The notes beneath the pieces are model-generated. The model was not told the DNA's origin. It made no database searches and was given only the letters and a program-made list of their open reading frames with translations. Both the position numbers and the translations under genes were made by a program. DNA of 64,000 nt from the NCBI GenBank assembly GCA_030068075.1, contig CM057835.1, positions 41,522,215-41,586,214 of the forward strand, written 5' to 3'. Positions within the stretch are counted from its first letter, which is position 1. Each line of letters starts with the position of its first letter. The stretch is from Paguma larvata (taxonomy: Eukaryota > Chordata > Mammalia > Carnivora > Viverridae). Of the stretch, positions 12,218 through 22,840 are shown in pieces.

Positions 12218-13742
12218 AGAAAATACAAAAGACTCCACCAAAAAACTGCTAGAACTGATAAATGAATTAGTAAGGTCTCAGGATACAAAACCAATGTATA
12301 GAAATCTGTTGCATTTCTGTACACCAATAATGAATCAGCAGAGATAAAAATTGAGAAAACAATCCCATTTACAACTGCACCAAAAATAATGAAATACTTA
12401 GAAATAAACATAACCAAAGAGGTGAAAGACCATACTCTGAAAACAATAAAACACTGATGAAAGAAATTAGAGACAACACAAAGAAATGGAAAGACATTTC
12501 ATGCTGATAGAGTAGAAGAACAAATATTGTTAAAATATCTTTACTACCCAAAGCAATCTACACATTTAATGCAACTCCTATGAAAATAACGACAGCATTT
12601 TTTTTTACAGAACTGGAGCAAATAATCCTAATATAAATATGGAACCACAAAAGACCTCAAATAACCAAAGCAACCTTGAAAAAGAAAAGTAAAGCTGGAG
12701 GCATCTTGATTCTGAGTTATATTACAAAGTTACATTAATAAAACACTATGGTACTAGCACAAAAACAGACACATAGATCAATAGAATAGAATAGAAAAAC
12801 CAGAGATAAACCAACAATTATGTGATTAATTAATCTTTGACAAAGCACTAAGAATATCTACTAGGATAAAGACAGTTTCTTCAACAAATGGTGTTGGGAA
12901 AACTGGACAGCCACATGCAAAAGAAGAAACTGGACCCATTTTTTTTACCACACACAAAAATAAATTCAAAATGGATAAAAGACCTAAATGTGAGGCATGA
13001 AACCATAAAAATCCTAGAAGAGAGCATAGGCAGTAACTTCTTTGACTTTAGGAATAGCAACTTGCTTCCAGATATGTACCCTAAGGCAAAAAAAGTAACA
13101 GTAAAAATAAACTGTTGGGACTACATCAAAATAAAAAGGTGTGCACAGCAAAGGAAAAAATCAACAAAACTAAAAAGCAACCTACAGAATGGGAGAAGAA
13201 ATTTGCAAATGACATATCAAGTAAAGGGTTATAGTATCCAATATGTATAAAGAACTTATAAAACTCAACAGCCAAAGAATCCAATTAAGACCTGAACAGG
13301 CATTTCTCCACATCAGACATCCATACGGCCAACAGACACATGAAAAGATGCTTATCTTCACGTATCATCAGGGAAATGCATCAAAACTACAATGAGGTAC
13401 GGTCAGAATGGATAAAATTAAAACAAAACAAAACCAAAAACCACTAGAAAACAATAAGTGTTGGCAAGGATGTGAAGAAAAAGGAACTCTCTTGCACTTT
13501 TGGTGGGTATGCAAACTGGTGCAGCCACTGTGGAAAACAGTATGGAGGTTCCTCAAAAAGTTAAAAACAGAACTACCCCACCATCCAGCAACACACTACT
13601 GGGTATTTGCCCAAATAATACAAAAACACTAATTTGAAGGAATATATGCACCCCTAAGTTTATTGCAGCATTACTTACAATATTTAAAGTATGGAAGCAG
13701 CCCAAGTCTCCATTAATAGATGAATGGATAAGGAAAATGTGG

Positions 13743-13772
13743 TGTATATATATATATATATATATACATATA

Positions 13773-13823
<51 letters not shown>
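13743..13823. repeat. Compound (TA)n(TG)n(TA)n(CA)n microsatellite
   Basis: A long TA run is followed by CATATACGTGTGTG, a second TA run and then (CA)n. It lies where intact L1 copies have a short TATATATA segment encoding part of the ORF2 C-terminus, so it probably expanded from that seed. Confidence 0.95.
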
Positions 13824-14262
13824 CATATAGAATATATATATGGAATACTATTCAGATAAAAATAAAATGAAATTTTGCTATTTACATTGACATGGATGGA
13901 GCTAGAGAGTACAATGCTGAGTGAAACAAGTCAGTCAAAGACAAATATAATATTTCATTCACCTGTGGAATTTAAGAAACAAAACCAACAAGCAAAGGGA
14001 AATAAAGAAAGAGGGAGAGAGAGAGAGGCAAACCAAGAAACAGGCTCTTAACTATGGAAAACAAACTGATGTTAACCAGAATGGAGGTGGGTGGGAGGAT
14101 GGGTTAAATAGGTGATAGGCATTAAGGAGTGCACTTGTGATGAGCATCTGGTGATGTATGAAAGTGTTGAATCACTATATTGTACACCTTAAATTAATAT
14201 AACACTATATGTTAACTAACTGGAATTAAAATAAAAACCTAAAAATAATAATAAAGTGTCTT

Positions 14263-17200
14263 CACTTTGTGAGGTGAGGAGATAAAGCAAGTTGGTTAGA
14301 CATCAAATTCTTCCCTACCAATCCTTAATTTTACCCTCAAATTTCCTAAGCACTTTAAACAGAGATTGAAGAAACTCTCGTCATTACACTTATGCCTTCC
14401 TTTTTGACCTCTGGGGGCTGTACAGTAGCAGCATCTTGGTGAGGTAGCACATAAATGGGTCAGTGGCCTCTTTGGAAGTGGCCAAGATTGAATTGGAGAG
14501 CCAGAGAGAAGATCTGCAAATGCAGTTTCCAGAAGGTGAAATGAAGCTTGGGTTAGTCTGCAATGTGTTTTCCTATCTAATGAGAAACTCATATGTAGTG
14601 GAAAATTGGGCTAAGAACCAGATGCAACCTAATTTCTGTAGTAGAATTAATGGTCTCTCAGGCCAGGGTAAGAAAGGCCCTGTGGACAGGTGCACAGCAA
14701 CTGTTGTGAAAACATCAGTACCAAGTCTGGAGAAACTGAAGTTGGGGGTAAGAACTCTGTGAGTGCCCAAGGGTTAGAATATATTGATTCTCAAAACTCT
14801 AACTCTGTGCATGCATGTATGTAGAAAACAGATAGACTCATTTACAAACATGTATGTGCACACACATACACATACACTTGAAAAATCACTGTTTGATTAA
14901 TATTGCCAGTAGAAGACAGGCAAAGGGCAAAAACTATAGTCATTCAGTTAAAATAATGTCCCATATTTATAAGGGCATTCTTTGAATTTATCTTTTTTAA
15001 GAATATTTTTTTAAACTCAATTCTATGAAATGTACTACAGTTTTGACTGAAGGTCATCTGCAGTCTGGACCTCCAGATGCTTCAAAATGCTCTTGAAATA
15101 ACCTAAAATGTAGAATATAAAGAAAAGATATCTAGGTGTATGTTTGTGCAATATTTAATATTATTTAAGCTGTTAATGTGCCAATTAAGTAATCTAGTTG
15201 AAAAAAACGTTAACTCCATTGTGCTACCACAGAAATATAGTCAATTTTCCATCTCTAAAATAAAAATTGCATTAAAATTGTTTAAATATCAATGGATTCC
15301 CATGAAAAATTAATTTTAAGTTTAACAAAATAAGTGCCCTCCAACTTCTTCTTAAACATGAGAGTAACTATATTAAGAAGGAGTGAGATCATTTGCTGAG
15401 GCAGACAAGACCTTGCCAAGAGTCAATTTTAGTGTAATATAGCCTTAGGAATTGAGAACTACAAGGTCTCAGCGGCCCATAAGTATGTCTTTGTGTTTAC
15501 TGCTGAAACCCCACCCTTTCTTCATGCCCAGCCTGACATTTACACGTTTTGGTACAAGTAGATGTCTATCTCCAGAAGGCCCCCAAAAAGTTAATGGGAA
15601 AACCCAGACATTCCAACCTACCATTATCTGCAGAGAAAGCTCATATGTGAGTTCACAGATTGTCTAATTGTCCTGAGAGCGTAACAAAATAGAGGAGGTA
15701 CCCAGGTAGGAAAGGAATAGTCATAATTTTCTCCTTCATAGTAGTACTTGCTGTCTCTCTGAATCTTCACTGCCCCATCACACGGACTGTTACTTGATTA
15801 AACTTAATCCTGATGGAGAAATACAACAAAAAATAGGCAAAATATAGTTCATTATTTTAAAATTAAGTGAATAAAACCCAGTGAAGCGAGCAATTAGTGA
15901 AACCATATGTTAAGTCCTGAAAATGTGATCATTTAGGAAAAATTAAATGTTAAATGTGATAATGGAAAAATGTAGAAAGTGACCCATCCCAGACATCTCT
16001 ACTTCCTTATATAATACTTTTCCAAATTGTGTCTTGGAGAAAAATAACATTTATTTTCTCGATATACTAATTGAATTAAGAAAAATATACAGAAAGTTTC
16101 ATGTACTTTTCAGTGAATTTAAAAAGTTCAAAACAGCCATGTGTACATTAAAAAAGAGACAAACGATATATTTTATGTCTGATTTGACATAGTTTTATAG
16201 TAGAATTGAATTCCGGAAAATAGTGGAATTAGTCAAAAGAAATAGTTTGACTTATTTGGTAGAATTCCCACATAACTTAGTAATGAAAGAACATTTTGTT
16301 TGAATTGTTAAATACAGTAGATGTTGCCAAGAAAGAACAGGGTTTCAGGCAAGACTAACCATTCCTGACAGTTCATCTCCCCATAAATTTAAGCCAATGC
16401 TGTCAGATTAAGATAAATGCTTCAAATCATCAACCTTTGTTTAGGTTATACTGTGTTTTCAGCAAGTGGATCAGAATCAGACATTTCAAGCAACACATAA
16501 ACAATGCATAATTTTTACGTCACTAACTACTATGCCTGTCAGAATTGTAATCCAGTCATTTATGGTTTTTAAATTCAGCTTCATGATTAATTTTATCATT
16601 CCCTCTCAAATGTATAGCTAGAAAGCTCTAAGATCTGTTTGGTATAATTAGCAGTAGTGCCCACTTGTTCTGGAATAGACTATTTATTTGGCATTTTCAT
16701 TCTTTATTCAAGATGGTATCACTGATTTCTTTCCCAAACACATACACATTCACACACATCTTTCCCCACCCCCCTTAATATCCATACTTTCTATTATTTT
16801 GCCTTGGAATTTTGGAAGTGGGGAAAAACAGGTCCAAGGGTTGTATGTGTCACATATAGCCTTTGCTCCAATAGAATCTGTTACAAATGTTACTTGCTTC
16901 TTATGACATTGACACAGAATTTCCTTGAGTGTTCTGAGAGTCATGCAGGTGGGAAAAGTGCCAGTTCACAAGCATCAGCAGCTTCAAAAATATCCTTTCT
17001 CAATAATTATTGTTGACTCGTATTCATCAACTTTGTCTTGCACGACCAATAATAACACAGCATGATCTGTTTTCCTAACAAAGATTTACATTTCAGCTCC
17101 CTAATTCAGGAAAATCCAATTCTACATGAATAGATGCACATGACTGGAGTTCTGGGAGTAAGAAGTGCCAGGATATCAGCTGTTCTAACTCCATTTGATT

Positions 17201-17265
17201 TCCTTAACCTCCTTCAAAGTGTCAAAGATGACTTATCATTTCTATAAAATTTAAATTCAAAAGGA
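14263..17265. other. Unassigned 3-kb interval
   Basis: No gene or repeat was recognised. A 99-codon plus-strand frame (14463-14762) opposed by two minus-strand frames shows no domain, no splice context I can support and no poly(A) signal next to it. A CA-rich short run lies at 16740-16757. Confidence 0.4.
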
Positions 17266-17396
17266 TATTTTTAAGTGTTTATTTATTTTAGAGAGAGAGA
17301 CAAACAGACAGAGTGTGAGCAGGGAAGGGACAGAGAGAGAAGGAGACACAGATTCCCAAGCAGGCTCCAGGTTCCGAGCTGTCAGCACAGAGCCCG
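17266..17396 (-). mobile_element. Carnivore SINE, head missing
   Basis: The plus strand shows the reversed tail (TTTATTTATTTTAGAGAGAG), GA-rich tract, CAAGCAGGCTCCAGG and GAGCTGTCAGCACAGAGCCCG. It then stops abruptly before the tRNA-derived head. Both the A and B box region are absent, so it is a 5'-truncated copy. Confidence 0.9.
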
Positions 17397-17649
17397 TTCA
17401 GAACTTCTACATTATCTATATTTAGATCACTTTTTAGCTATTTCTATTGTTACTATAATTACAATGGTTATCAATAATACTTTGTTGCTTCCACAATACT
17501 GTAATCTTCGCTGCAATATCAGTGCTATTTCAAAATATTGCACACTGTGACTCATAATGCAGTGTAGACACAGGCTCCCCCGTTTGTGAGTAGTGATCAA
17601 AAGAGCAATAGTTAAAATATGTAAATAGTCAACAATTCTCATGTCCTTA

Positions 17650-17796
17650 AAACTTATAATTGACCAGTGTTGAATCTTCATCATTGTTCCTCGTCTTCTT
17701 CAAATGAAAGATATAAAATATTTTACCTACAAAGTGATTCCCTTCATCATCCCTCCTCAGAGGAAGCTATTGTCATAAATTCGGTGTGTGTCCTTT

Positions 17797-17836
<40 letters not shown>

Positions 17837-18165
17837 TTATCTCCACAACTATATTGTTTGGAGAGTGTATTTTTTTTATTGCCATAAGTGACTTGAGAGA
17901 CATACTACATTTTTTTTTACTCAGCATTGTTTTTGACATGTTGCCTTCATGATAAATACAGATTTAATTCACAGATTTATATCATTTGTTGTAATTGCAT
18001 GGTACTCCTTCATAAGCATACACCACAATTTATGCAACCACTGGAAGTTGGAATTACTTCTCATTTTTCACTATGATAAACAATATTGCAATAAATTTGT
18101 GCCCTTATGCACATTCACACAAGTTTCTCTAAAGGAAACGATGCAGATGGAATCTCATGTTATAG
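17650..18165 (-). mobile_element. Antisense old L1 (L1M/L1ME-like) 3' fragment
   Basis: The order 'CCTCCTCAGAGGAAGCTATTGTCA', (GT)n, 'CTCAGCATTGTTTTTGACATG', 'ACCACAATTTATGCAACC', then 'CACTATGATAAACAATATTGC' follows the antisense of an old L1 3' region. The microsatellite at 17799-17834 sits inside it. The copy is diverged and non-coding. Confidence 0.65.
17799..17834. repeat. (GT)18 microsatellite
   Basis: An uninterrupted 36-bp GT run. The lack of interruptions makes length variation likely. Confidence 0.97.
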
Positions 18166-18481
18166 GATACATGCATTTTTATGTTTATTAATACTATGGA
18201 AATACAGAGAAAATTTAACTTGACCTAAGTGTGAAAAAATTCACACTCTTTTCATATGTGATGCTTCGGGCTATCTCATATCATCAAAACATCTGTGGAT
18301 CAGGATTCGAAAGATTTTTGTGTCAAAAGTAGAGATTTAACAGTTGTAATTTGATCATTAGTGTATTACGAAAAATATCATGGATGGCATTGTTTTCAAG
18401 GCTCAAATCTTTATAAACATAAACATGAAACAAAAGTAAATTATATCCTCATAACTAAAATTGATAAAACAGTAGTTCTTC

Positions 18482-18686
18482 AGAGCGCCTGGGTGGCTTA
18501 GTGAGTTGAGCGACCAACTTTGGCTCAGGTCATGATCTCTCAGCTCGTGAGTTCAGGCCCCGTGTCGGGCTCTATGCTGACAGCTCAGAACCTGGAGCCT
18601 GCTTCGAATTCTGTTTCTTGCTCTCTCTCTGCTCCTACACTGCTCACCCTGTCTTTCATAAATGAATAAATGTTAAAAAAATAATA
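18482..18686 (+). mobile_element. Felid-type SINE with target-site duplication
   Basis: It has the head GAGCGCCTGGGTGGCTTAG and the felid body 'TATGCTGACAGCTCAGAAC' and 'GGAGCCTGCTTCGAATTCTG', then CT-rich sequence and AATGAATAAATG. The duplication AAAACAGTAGTTCTTC (18466-18481) recurs as AAAACAGTAGTCCTTC after the tail. This body type is the main support for the felid assignment. Confidence 0.95.
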
Positions 18687-18754
18687 AAAACAGTAGTCCT
18701 TCCCTAGTAATTTCCTGATAATAACCCAAATCCTACGTAACATAATTATTTCTT

Positions 18755-19060
18755 AAAGTGTGTATATATACACACACACATATATATAATTTTAATTGAA
18801 AAGAGCTATAGATACCAACTCTCTCTATATAACTTTTTTATATAAATAGTTGTAAATTGTTATATATAAATAGTTATAGTTTATATAAATAGTTAAATAT
18901 TTATATATATTTATATAGATACCTATAAAATAGTTAGAATATAATATAGAAGTAAAATATATTTTATTTTATACTATAAATAAATAATTATAATAAATAT
19001 AAAATATATTTATATTTAATAACATATGTATAAATAAAATATATTACATATATACCTAGT
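18755..19060. repeat. AT-rich low-complexity block
   Basis: A TATATACACACACA core near 18763-18786 is followed by repeated TATATAAATAGTTA-like units and almost pure A/T sequence to about 19060. Nothing coding is possible here. It may come from decayed tandem repeats of the AAATAGTTA phrase. Confidence 0.8.
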
Positions 19061-20325
19061 TTTAAATGCCAAGGATACCAACACTTCACTTCAGCAATAA
19101 TAAAATTCAGGCAAAATTATCAATACTTTTTGGATACCTGAATTTTCCATTTTTCTCAGGACGAGTATAAATATATTCACAGGGGGAAAAATAGTACCTA
19201 GATACTCATAGTTATATTTTTATATATTATTGGTCACCACTTTCCAATGTTTTTTTATACATCCATTCTACTGCCTCCAGTATTTGGAATTCTCACCAAA
19301 AATGAAGTCATATGTTTGTTTTGTTTTTAAAATCAGGTAATAATTCATACTTTGAAATTATGATGTTGCAGATGATAAAATGATTTACTTGTATACTCAT
19401 ATATTTAAGTGTAGATTTCCTTTTCTGCAATAAGCTTCAGATTTACACTTGATTAAAACTAATCAGACAATTAAAATACTATATCTTTCAATCTTGATCT
19501 GTAATTTTTTGCTTTACCCAAATAGTATAAATTATAACCTCAAACAGTGTTTTCTCTTAATTTGTCCCTTTCATTTTCACTAATATTACTGTCACTAATT
19601 AAGGAATATGAAACCAAATCTTACTTTTGTACCACTGCACAATCCCACTGTAATTATCCTCAATATAATTTGCATAATTAGGTAGTTGACTCTATTTGAT
19701 CTGTACCCCTTTTCCTTTAATTCAGGATGGTGGAATTATATTGTCTACATGTAAACCAAAACCTATTCTAGTTTGTTTTCTAGACAGACTTCATGTTGTG
19801 TTCTATATTGCAAAGCTCATCACTTTACTGCTACATACTGAAATTCATTTTCAATATATACTGACTCAGTTACAATAGTGGATTCCTAAAAGCTCTGGAA
19901 GAAATCATTTACTTCTTCTTTGCAGTGGCTGGCCGTGCAGCCTCAGTGAAATCAATCTGTGTTCTGTAAATAAATTGTTAATAAACACACTCGCTTATTG
20001 GCATCCCCCACAAGAAGAGATAAAATCCCCAGCCAATTATCCTTGGTTCTAAGAATCAGGTAGTTGATTTGCAGTCAGATATACGCTCTTGATATCCTAT
20101 GGAGGTTCTCTGTGGGAGTGCTTCCTGAACTGCATGCCTATCACCCCATCACAGAAAAATCCCAGAGCAAAAATTCCAAAGTCTCTAGTTTATGCAAAGT
20201 CAAAGAGAAAACTGCAATGCTCCAAATCTTCCTCCTCCTTTCTAAGAGATATAGAATTTGCTGCCAATAAAAGAAGAGTGCAACATATGTAAGCACCATG
20301 CATAAATAGAAGCAAAGGAAGAATA
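19061..20325. other. Unassigned DNA
   Basis: No gene or clear repeat. The stretch 19910-20050 has TGTAAATAAATTGTTAATAAACACAC, which resembles a poly(A)-signal-bearing LTR end, but no promoter-like or TG..CA context supports this. Confidence 0.35.
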
Positions 20326-20410
20326 TGTCTCTCTCTTTTTCTCTCTCTCTGTTGCTCTCTCCCTTCCTTCTTCCTCCTCCACCTTCACCACTCCCCCAGC
20401 CTCACCCCAC
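20326..20410. repeat. Pyrimidine-rich tract
   Basis: TCTCTCTCTTTTTCTCTC grades into CCTTCCTTCTTCCTCCTCC and a C-rich end. It produces an artefactual serine/leucine/proline-rich frame (20325-20579) that should not be called a gene. Confidence 0.8.
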
Positions 20411-20768
20411 ATTTGCTTCCAATTCTACCTCTAAAAAACTGGAGAATCACATTCACCAGAATACCAGAAGATTGCACTCCCTGAGAGAGGCGTCAGCCAG
20501 CATTCAGAGCTCTGACTTAGAGGAGGGGCAGGGACCTGATCAGAAGGTACAGCTGAGGGAAGAGCTTGGTGATGAGTAACTTGTGTACCAAGATAAAGAT
20601 AGAGGGAGAAGTATTTAGCGTGCAGTGTAAAGTTTTATTGGACAGTGCTGTGTACTTGAATATAAATGTGCTAGATTTTTTGCAGTATATTCTAAAAATA
20701 TTGTCTACAAGATATTGATTCTTTGAAACATATTAGGCTTCCTTTGTGAATGGCCTACGACATAGTCA

Positions 20769-20772
<4 letters not shown>

Positions 20773-20810
<38 letters not shown>
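20773..20810. repeat. (TG)19 microsatellite
   Basis: An uninterrupted TG run. The sequence just before it is unassigned; an antisense L1 fragment begins about 120 bp downstream. Confidence 0.97.
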
Positions 20811-20813
<3 letters not shown>

Positions 20814-20929
20814 CTGAATACTCCATGTGATTCCCCCCCAAAAAATAACCATTCTTTGCTTGGTTTAATGTATACACATTCACATATATTAGTACAAGAT
20901 TAATTTCTTATTCAAATCTGTGGTATCTT

Positions 20930-21060
20930 TATATATTAAATACAATTATAATCTCTCAGTGTCTGAGAGGGAGGTGTTGAAATCTCCCACAGTACATTTT
21001 TATATAATTCTGGCTTCTCTTCTAAGTTCTAGATTTTTTTTGTTTGTTTTTAAATTTAGA
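20930..21060 (-). mobile_element. Antisense old L1 fragment, left part
   Basis: 'GTGTCTGAGAGGGAGGTGTTGAAATCTCCCAC' (about 20959) is the antisense of a conserved block in the L1 5' part of ORF2. It continues beyond the LTR at 21075-21564. Confidence 0.6.
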
Positions 21061-21074
21061 GGCATAGAAGACCA

Positions 21075-21564
21075 TGATTTATTTTTCCTATAGAGGCCCC
21101 AGGGCAGGCTGCCCCAAGATGGGCCACTTAGACATAAAAATTATTTTGAATTAAAAGTGATAAAAATGCAGCAGATGCAGGAAAAGCTCTCTCTGCCCCA
21201 CAAGACTCGCTGCCTAAATTTACATTGAAAAGGAGAGCCTGGACCAGGAAGAGAGCTATTAACAGAGACTCCCCTTTTCCTAAGAAACCCAACTATGTAA
21301 TAGGGCAACCTTCTTTTTCCAAACAATCTCCTTTAGCCTTTTTGCTAGTGATGTTCTTCCCCTTTGTCTCCTCAGGTCCTGGCCCCTCTCCTTAACTCAT
21401 ATAAGCTTTACGTTGCTTCATTGTCTTTGGAATTTCACACGTGTAGATTCCCCATACATACACGTCTTAAATTCGATTCTCTCCTGTTAATCTGTCTCAT
21501 GTCAATTTGATTCTAAGTCCAGCTAGAAGGACCACAGGGCAGAGGAAGGTCTTCCTCCCTGACA
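21075..21564 (+). mobile_element. Solo LTR, probable ERV1 class
   Basis: The segment ends with an LTR-like U5: 'CTCCTGTTAATCTGTCTCATG', then 'AATTTGATTCTAAGTCCAGC' and a terminal TTCCTCCCTGACA at 21552-21564. Upstream lies 'CTCATATAAGCTTTACG' (TATA-like, near 21397) and GC-richer sequence, in contrast to the AT-rich flanks. The left boundary near TGATTTATT (21075) is a guess and no target-site duplication was confirmed. No internal retroviral sequence is attached. It splits an antisense L1. Confidence 0.65.
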
Positions 21565-22840
21565 CTCCTTTTACCAGTGTGTAATGCTCCTCTTTCTCTA
21601 CTTTGATGTTTATATCTTATTTTTGTTTTTGAACCTAATGCTGTGTTTTGATATACATTTTCCTATCTTTCAGTTTAAGCTTATATGCTTATTTAAGTAG
21701 GATTTTCTAGCTAAATAGCATTAGATCATATATTTGATCCTACAGGGAATCTCTCTTTCTTTCTCTTTTACTGACTTGACACATATTTCCTGTATTCCTA
21801 TTATATTAAAAAATTACTGGGGTGCCTGGGTGGCTCAGTTGAGCATCCGACTTCAGCTCAGGTCATGATCTCATGGTTTGTGTGTTCAAGCCCCAGGTCG
21901 AGCTCTGTGCTGAACGCTTGCTCAGAACCTGCCTCAGATTCTGTGTCTCCTTCTCTGTCTGACCCTCACCCACTCGTGTGCTCTTACTCTGTCTCTCAAA
22001 AATAAATAAATGAAAAAATTTAAAAAAAAGGAAGTTACTTTTCCCATCTTATTTTGTGCTAAATGTATCTTTTCCTGCCTTCTGATATGTAAATCAAATT
22101 TTTGTTATACAGGATTATTTTTAATTTATTAAAATCCACCCGTAATTTTCTCTGTGATTTTTTGAAGCTTATTAATATCGATGTGTTTCACTAAAACAGT
22201 ACAAGAACTTTAGCACATTCTCTATTTTGCTGATACCTTAAAACCATTTCACCTGCGGGATAAAATCAAACTTCACGTAGGATGATTAAGTCTACTTTGA
22301 GAATACATGTATTTAGCTTTCAGATTTAGATAATAGTTTTTCAAGCTATAAAAATTCCTCTCATAATGTTCTCTTTCTTTATCAATTTGTAAATACATGA
22401 TAGTCTACTTGCATCCAACAAGCTCCTGTAAAGTATGAAAACAATCAATACTCTCTCTCCCTTTTTAGAATTTACTTTTTTAAAAAACTTCTTAAATTTT
22501 CTGTAATACTTTTACTTTTGTAAACTTTTTTCTTTTTCGTTTTTTTAAATATCATTTTGGGACCCTACATCAATTGTGAGTTGAAAACTAGTATCTTCCT
22601 TTAATTGAAGAAACTACATAATGCTTTAAATACTTTTTCTCGTTTATTACTTTTTTCTCTTTTGAGACTCCTATTATAGACATGTTGACATTTCTGCTTT
22701 TGTTTTCTACATTTTGTATCTCTTATCTCACTTTTAAAAATCTATTTCTTCTAGCTATCTTCCAGGAGAGTGTTGGACTTGATCTTCCTCCTCAGTAAAT
22801 TGTTTTAAGTGCAATTGTTACATACTTTATGCAAATACAT
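21565..22840 (-). mobile_element. Antisense old L1 fragment, right part
   Basis: The segment keeps antisense order of old L1 5' sequence, for example 'GTTTTGATATACATTTTCC', 'GGGACCCTACATC', and 'GAGACTCCTATTATAGACATG' (22663-22683). A SINE at 21819-22030 interrupts it. Divergence is high and no coding frame remains. Confidence 0.5.
21819..22030 (+). mobile_element. Carnivore SINE
   Basis: It starts GGGGTGCCTGGGTGGCTCAG and keeps CTTCAGCTCAGGTCATGATC, a CT-rich tract and TCAAAAATAAATAAATG, then an A-rich tail. AAATTACT before it and AAGTTACT after the tail are a probable short duplication. Part of the head (between CTCAG and TTGAGC) lacks a few bases. Confidence 0.95.

Larger units (their letters stand above)
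11223..14262 (+). mobile_element. 5'-truncated carnivore L1 (LINE-1)
   Basis: The copy starts within the ORF2 reverse-transcriptase domain and runs to the L1 3' end, where 'TATTGTACACCTTAAATTAA' (about 14179) precedes an A-rich tail. The target-site duplication AATAAAGTGTxTT flanks it (11223-11234 and 14250-14262). The reverse-transcriptase catalytic box FADD is still legible at 11985-11996, but the frame is broken by stops and indels. A SINE inserted at 12021 just downstream of that box. A TA/TG/CA microsatellite has grown inside the ORF2 C-terminal region at 13743-13823. It cannot be mobilised on its own. Confidence 0.93.

Noticed and set aside
12888..13250. 120-codon plus-strand frame
   Set aside because: It is part of the decayed L1 ORF2 within 11223-14262, not an independent gene.
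14296..14770. Cluster of overlapping 65-99 codon frames on both strands
   Set aside because: Frames overlap on opposite strands, none has a domain, and there is no supporting poly(A), splice or CpG context.
20325..20579. Ser/Leu/Pro-rich 84-codon frame resembling a signal peptide and low-complexity secreted protein
   Set aside because: It is the translation of a CT-rich tract running into unique sequence; no conservation or transcription signal can be seen.
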